Shown piece by piece: positions 59,470 through 64,000 of a stretch of DNA of 64,000 nucleotides (the stretch's first letter is position 1; every line of letters starts with the position of its first letter). The notes beneath the pieces are model-generated. The model was not told the origin of the DNA. It did no database searches and saw only the letters and a list, made by a program, of their open reading frames with translations. The stretch comes from Ceratorhiza oryzae-sativae (lineage: Eukaryota; Basidiomycota; Agaricomycetes; Cantharellales; Ceratobasidiaceae): positions 62,001-126,000 of the forward strand of contig JARWMV010000041.1 in the NCBI GenBank assembly GCA_030998015.1. Direction: 5' to 3'. The position numbers and the translations under genes were made by a program.

Positions 59470-59843
59470 TGTCAACAACGACAAGTCAGGGGACAAGGAA
59501 AATAGTAAGAAAAGAAAGAACTTGTATTCGACAAGAGGTCAAGTTCTTGAGGAGTCCTCTGCAAACTTGACCCAGTTTATATACATGATATGAGCCACAT
59601 CATAACAAACAAGTCTGTACAGTGAGTCATGACTGATAAGAGATAGGAGTGATAGAAGCGACTGTGGAACTGCAGAATTTCACATCAGAGTTGAAATACA
59701 TCTTGGTTATCAGTCCGGAACATCCCCTGAATCCCATGACACAGATATACCAAAAAAGGCAAGTATGTTTTGAAAGGATCTCATAAAATGTAATAAATCA
59801 AGAAAATATTATAGAGTGGATATATGCATGTCAGCTTGTGACA
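59470..59843 (-). repeat. 3' LTR of the Gypsy element
   Basis: Inverted copy of the LTR seen at 53927-54300 and 58612-58985. It starts (minus strand) TGTCACAAGCTGACATGC right after the polypurine tract. The base pairs left of it (ATTGG) should be repeated beyond the 5' LTR outside the window. Confidence 0.93.
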
Positions 59844-62800
59844 CTTCCCCCCTTCAAGGCACAGGGGTCATGGGGTGCCTTTGGGTGTGACCTGACATAG
59901 TCAGCCATGAGTTCTGGTGCGTTTACCAGGTCATTGTAAGTTAGCCATTGTTGCTTGTCATATCTGAGCCATTTGACATAGTATTCAAAGACGTTAGACC
60001 TTTTGTTGTATCACAACTTTATGATCTGTTCTACTTTGAATTCTTCTTCCCCTTCTGGAGTTACCACAGGTGGTGGTGGGGGAACCTGATGTCCATAGGG
60101 ATCATCTTTATGTTTGGTCAGGAGTGAGACATAGAATACTGGGTGTATTTTCATGGTTACTGGCAAGTCCAGTTTGAAGGTGTGAGTGCCATGTTGTGCT
60201 ACCACCTTGAATGGTCCAACTCTCTTGTGGGCCAATTTCCTGGAGGCCTGTTGTGTGCATATGTTCTTGGTGTTGAGCCAGACTTTGTCTCCCACCTTGA
60301 TGGCTTCTGGGGTCTGATGCTTCTGATCATAGTATTCTTTGGTCCTCTGGTTTGATAGTTCCAGAGTGGCCTTGAGTTCATCATGGCCCTTTTGAAGCCA
60401 TTCTGCATGATTGTCTGCTAAGGGAAATTCTTGTCCCTCCTTGTTCCCAACTGCCAACCTTGGATGGAAACCATAGTTTGCAAGGAATGGTGATTTGCCA
60501 GTTGAGGCATTGACACCATTGTTGTAGGCAAATTCAGCCAAGGGTAAGAGTGAGACCCAGTTGTCCTGCTGATCTGATACATAGTGTCTCAGGTACCCTT
60601 CTACTACTTGGTTAGCCCTTTCAGACTGGCCATCTGTTTGGGGGTGATATGCTGTGGAGTAGGACAGTTTTATATCCAGCCATTTGTACAGGTGCCTTAA
60701 GAATTTGGATGTGAAGTTGGGGCCATGGTCTGAAATGGTCTTTCATGGTAACTCATGAAGTTTCCATACATAGGTTAGGAACAGGTTTGCACAATCCATG
60801 GCACTGGCCTCTGACTGACATGGAATAAAGTGGACCATTTTTGTCAGGCAGTCAACAACCGTAAATATAGCATCAAACCCTTCTGACAGGGGTAGCCCAG
60901 TGATCAGATCATAGGTGATTTCCTCCCAAGGTTTTTCTGGTGCTGGTATTGGGTTTAGGAGCCCTGGGGGAACCTGGTTGCTGTGCTTGTTCCTAATACA
61001 GGATTCGCAATGTGTGACATATTTGTTGACTGATTTTTTCATTGATGACCATGTATATTTGCGGTTTAACAATTCATATGTTCTGAACTGTCCTGGGTGT
61101 CCTGCAGCTGGGTTGTCATGATGGCTTTCAATGATCAGCTTGCAAAGTACTTTGTTATTTGGGACATAGATTTGGCCCTTGTATCATAAAAGTCCTTTGT
61201 CCCATTCCCAATTTTTGACCTTTTCATTGTTGTCTAGGGCTTTTAGCACTTTTGACAAGTGCTCGTCCCCTGGGATAGCATCCCTAATGAGTTGTTCCAG
61301 GTCATGGTCTGGTGTGATTGCTTGTAGCCACAATGATTTTAGTTCTAAAAATTGGTTTTGTGCAAGCAGAGCTTGGCTCTCACCCCCCTCTTTAGGGATG
61401 TGCCTTGACAGCCTAGAGAGTATGTCTGCCTGGCTGTTCTTTGCTCCTTCGATGTATAGAATCTTGAATTCAAATCTGGACAGGAACTTGTGCCATCGTG
61501 TGACTTGGCCATTCAGTGGCCAGTTTGTCTTCCAATATTCCAGGTTTTTGTGATCACAAACAATGTTTACTGGGTGTTTGGCCCCCTCTAGTAAGTGATG
61601 CCAGTGTTTGAGGGCTTTTATAATTGCCAGCATTTCCTTGTTGTAAATATTGTAATTTCTTTCTGCCAGGACCATCACCTTGGAGTAGTAGGAGATTGGG
61701 TGAAGCATTCCATCTTCTCCATATTGCAATAATACAGCACCTGTGGCACAGCCTGAGGTGTCTGTTTCTAGAATAAATGGTTTGCTGGGTTCTGGCTGAA
61801 TTAGGAGGGGGGCTTCTTTCAATTTCTGCTTCAGCAGGTTCCATGCCTGATCCCTTTCTTCTGTCCATTCCCATTTTACATCCTTCTTGACAAGTTCATA
61901 AAGACATTTTGTGATTTTCAAAAAGTCTTTTATGAAGTGCCTTAACCAGTTTGCAAACCCCAACCCTTCCAGGACTTCAGTTGGGTTGGCAGGGGTTGGC
62001 CATTCAACAGCCTTTTCAACCTTGGCCAGGTCTACTTTAATTCCCTGGGCAGTCACTACTATTCCCAGGTAATCAACTTTGGTGACATCGAAAACACATT
62101 TCTCCAGGGCGCAGTATAGGCCAACTTTTTGGAGGTGATGCAAGACTTCTTTGACATGTTCATCATGTTCTTCTTGGTTTTTGGAGAACACTAATATGTC
62201 GTCCATATAGATTACAACACAAATGCCCTCAATGTCTTGGAACTCTTCCTGGATCATGGCCATGAAGGTTCCTGGTGTGTTCTTTTGGCCAAATTGCATG
62301 ACTAAGGGCTCGTACAGCCCATATTTGGTCTTAAAAGCAGCCTTCCATTTGTCTCCTTCCCAAATTCATATGAGGTTGAAACCCCACTTTAGATCAAACT
62401 TGGTGAATATATTTGCCCCATGCAAAGTCTCCACAATATAGTTGATGCGTGGGAGTGGGTACACATTGGAGACAGTCATTTCATTTAGCTGCTGGTAGTC
62501 AATGCACATGCGCAGCTTCCCATTCTTCTTTTTAACAAATATGACTGGGGATGCCATTGGTGACCTTGAGGGTCTGATATGCCCTGCTTTCAGTTGGCAG
62601 TCCAAGGTTTTGTGCAATTCTGCATCTTCCTTGACACCCACACTATATATGGGGCCATGCCTTGGCTTGGCATCTGGCTTTAAATCTATTTCCATATCCC
62701 ACTTTCTATGGGGTGGTAATGGCTGGACATCATCTTCTTCAGCAAATATTTTCTGGAATTCTTTATATTTTGCTGGGAGGGAGTCTAAGGAGTCCAACTG

Positions 62801-63361
62801 GAGCTCCTTGGGTTCGTTTGCACACACGTGCAAGGGTTTTGTGATGCAGTGCTTCAAGCATATTGGCAAGTTGAACTTCATGTCCTTTCCATCCCAATCA
62901 ATGTCAGGGTTATGGAATTTGAGCCATGACATGCCCAGGACTAAATCATTTTTGCCAACGTTCACAACATAAGCACTGAGAATTTCTTGGTGCTCCTGAA
63001 TGCACAACTCAAAGGTGCAATAGTGGGTCACAGATCCTGAGTTGATCTCCCTTCCATCGATTACTTGTAGTTTTTTTGGTGTTTTTAGGGAGACAGTAGG
63101 GATATGATATTGTTTAACAAGGTCTTCATGGATAAATACTGATGTGGCCCCTGAATCAATCATGGCCCATCTGTTGAATTTTTTCATATTATATGCAGAC
63201 TTGTGTTCAGGGGTTATGTGAAGTGGGAATGCATGAAAGAAAAACTGAAGTTGTGATTGGTTTCCTAACAACATACATTCCATTTCCATATTTTCATTTT
63301 CATTCTGTGCATTTTGTAACATAGTGCCCAAGACTGCCCCCCTGGCACAGTTTGAGCTCAT
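59844..63361 (-). pseudogene. Gypsy pol: protease, RT, RNase H, integrase, chromodomain-like
   Basis: One frame from 63361 interrupted by stops at 62366, 61184, 60743 and 60011. Protease: MIDSGATSVFI. RT: GKLRMCIDYQQLNEMT, NIFTKFDLKWGF and the catalytic VIYMDDILVFS. RNase H: FILETDTSGCATGAVLLQY. Integrase zinc finger: HHDNPAAGHPG...CESCIRNK. Core DDE residues sit in ITYDLITGLP, ISDHGPNFTS and DGQSERANQVV. The C-terminal part has RVGPFKVVAQHG and KIHPVFYVSLL. After the last stop the frame continues as NVFEYYVKWLRYD, the core of a chromodomain. All four stops are TGA where an Arg CGA codon would fit. The pol ATG overlaps the gag stop (ATGA at 63361-63358). Confidence 0.9.
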
Positions 63362-64000
63362 TCTTTTACTGACTCATTGTTGGTTGTTTCTACATCCTCC
63401 ACAACCACTTTGTAACCTGACATCTTGGCTGAAGGGCACTTGGCAGCAATATGACCATGTCCTCCACAGTTATAGCAGGTATTTGTTCCTTTCCCTTTTC
63501 CTGCACTATCCAGGTCCATTGCATCTGGATCCTTTGCCTTGGGGGCCGCTGGTGGGTGGTTGTCCTTCTTTATGTCCTTGAAGGATTCTTGGACATTGGA
63601 GTTGCTACCATCATAACGGACAGTGGGGATTGTGAAACCCCTGGCATTGGCCCTGATGGCTACAATTTGGCCCTTTACCACCCTGCCATCATTGATTTTG
63701 TATATTTATTCCCCACTCTTGAATTTTTCCTTTGGGGGGCCGCTTTGGGGGGCTGTTGATGCTTTACTGGATGTGGTGTTGTTGCTGCTAGACTTGCCAC
63801 CTCCATGAGATGTCCTTTTGCTACTAAATGAGATAAGGTGGCAGTCAATTTCCAGGGCCTGCTGTGTGAGCTGGGTGAATGTCTTCATGCAGGGATCATA
63901 ATTTTGGGCTACTATGCTGTCTGTTACATCAGATGACAACCCATCATAGAACTGATCATGCATAGCTGCATTGTTGTAGTTGAGCCCAGTTGAGTATAGG
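63358..64000 (-). pseudogene. Gypsy gag, C-terminal part with CCHC knuckle
   Basis: Two open pieces in one frame separated by a TAA at 63708-63706. The right piece (to 63963 and beyond) is a gag capsid end with MHDQFYDGLSSDVTDSI. The left piece has the zinc knuckle CYNCGGHGHIAAKC and ends VETTNNESVKE at 63358. The N-terminus is outside the window. Confidence 0.85.

Larger units (their letters stand above)
59470..64000 (-). mobile_element. Gypsy (Ty3) LTR retrotransposon, truncated by window edge
   Basis: Minus-strand element inserted in the LINE ORF1. Its 3' LTR is 59470-59843, preceded by the purine tract AAGGGGGGAAG and followed by target DNA. The coding region runs right to left: gag, protease, reverse transcriptase, RNase H, integrase and a chromodomain-like end. 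The 5' LTR lies beyond base 64000. Internal stops make this copy non-autonomous. Integrase after RNase H and a chromodomain-like tail fit fungal chromoviruses. Confidence 0.93.

Noticed and set aside
59465..59848. Third LTR copy as another solo LTR
   Set aside because: Its flanks (ATTGG and CTTCC) are not a target duplication and the inner side has a polypurine tract joined to pol, so it is the 3' LTR of the Gypsy element.
1..64000. CRISPR array or rRNA genes
   Set aside because: No regularly spaced short direct repeats and no rRNA-like conserved blocks were seen; the genome is eukaryotic.

Overview
The window looks like nuclear DNA of a basidiomycete fungus, most likely an agaricomycete of the Rhizoctonia/Ceratobasidium kind. 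This is inferred from very short introns (about 50-60 nt, nearly all GT-AG) that interrupt almost every gene, from the protein families present (CYP505-type P450, DUF6606/DUF3638/DUF3645 giant protein, DUF6533-type membrane protein, Gcn4-like bZIP, Golgi GDA1) and from fungal Gypsy, LINE and hAT remnants. No host-specific marker was seen, so the genus is a guess.

Layout. 1-9.6 kb: the 5' part of a P450 gene (minus), then a peroxisomal-type acyl-CoA ligase and a class V aminotransferase (both plus). These could act together on fatty or aromatic acyl substrates. 9.7-19.3 kb: one giant gene for a protein of about 3,100 residues with a divergent SecA/helicase-like ATPase core. 19.9-21.1 kb: a SAM methyltransferase (minus). 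22.1-31.6 kb: one apparently complete DUF6533-like multi-pass membrane protein gene (minus) followed by two decayed paralogues. 32.2-34.3 kb: two tandem small secreted-protein genes with identical intron positions. 34.9-36.8 kb: Golgi nucleoside diphosphatase (GDA1/CD39). 36.8-43.9 kb: gene-poor DNA with a 304-bp-arm inverted-repeat element. 43.9-45.4 kb: Gcn4-like bZIP factor.

46.6-64 kb is a transposon graveyard: a 67-bp perfect palindrome, a hAT transposase remnant, a LINE with reverse transcriptase and RNase H but no catalytic YxDD segment, small MITE-like elements, a pair of inverted LTR-like arms of 1.3-1.7 kb, a second LINE (ORF1 only) broken by a hAT MITE, a solo LTR and a Gypsy element that runs off the right edge. 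From about 50.5 kb onward CpG is almost absent, and most in-frame stops are TGA where CGA (Arg) would be expected. This points to methylation-driven or RIP-like C-to-T decay.

No CRISPR array, rRNA or tRNA gene was found. Several otherwise well-conserved genes (ligase, giant protein, bZIP) each need one extra base somewhere to stay in frame. This may be assembly error rather than gene death. The most interesting items are the CpG/TGA decay boundary, the dated nesting of elements (arm duplication before LTR insertion), the SecA-like giant protein and the transposase-less inverted-repeat element.
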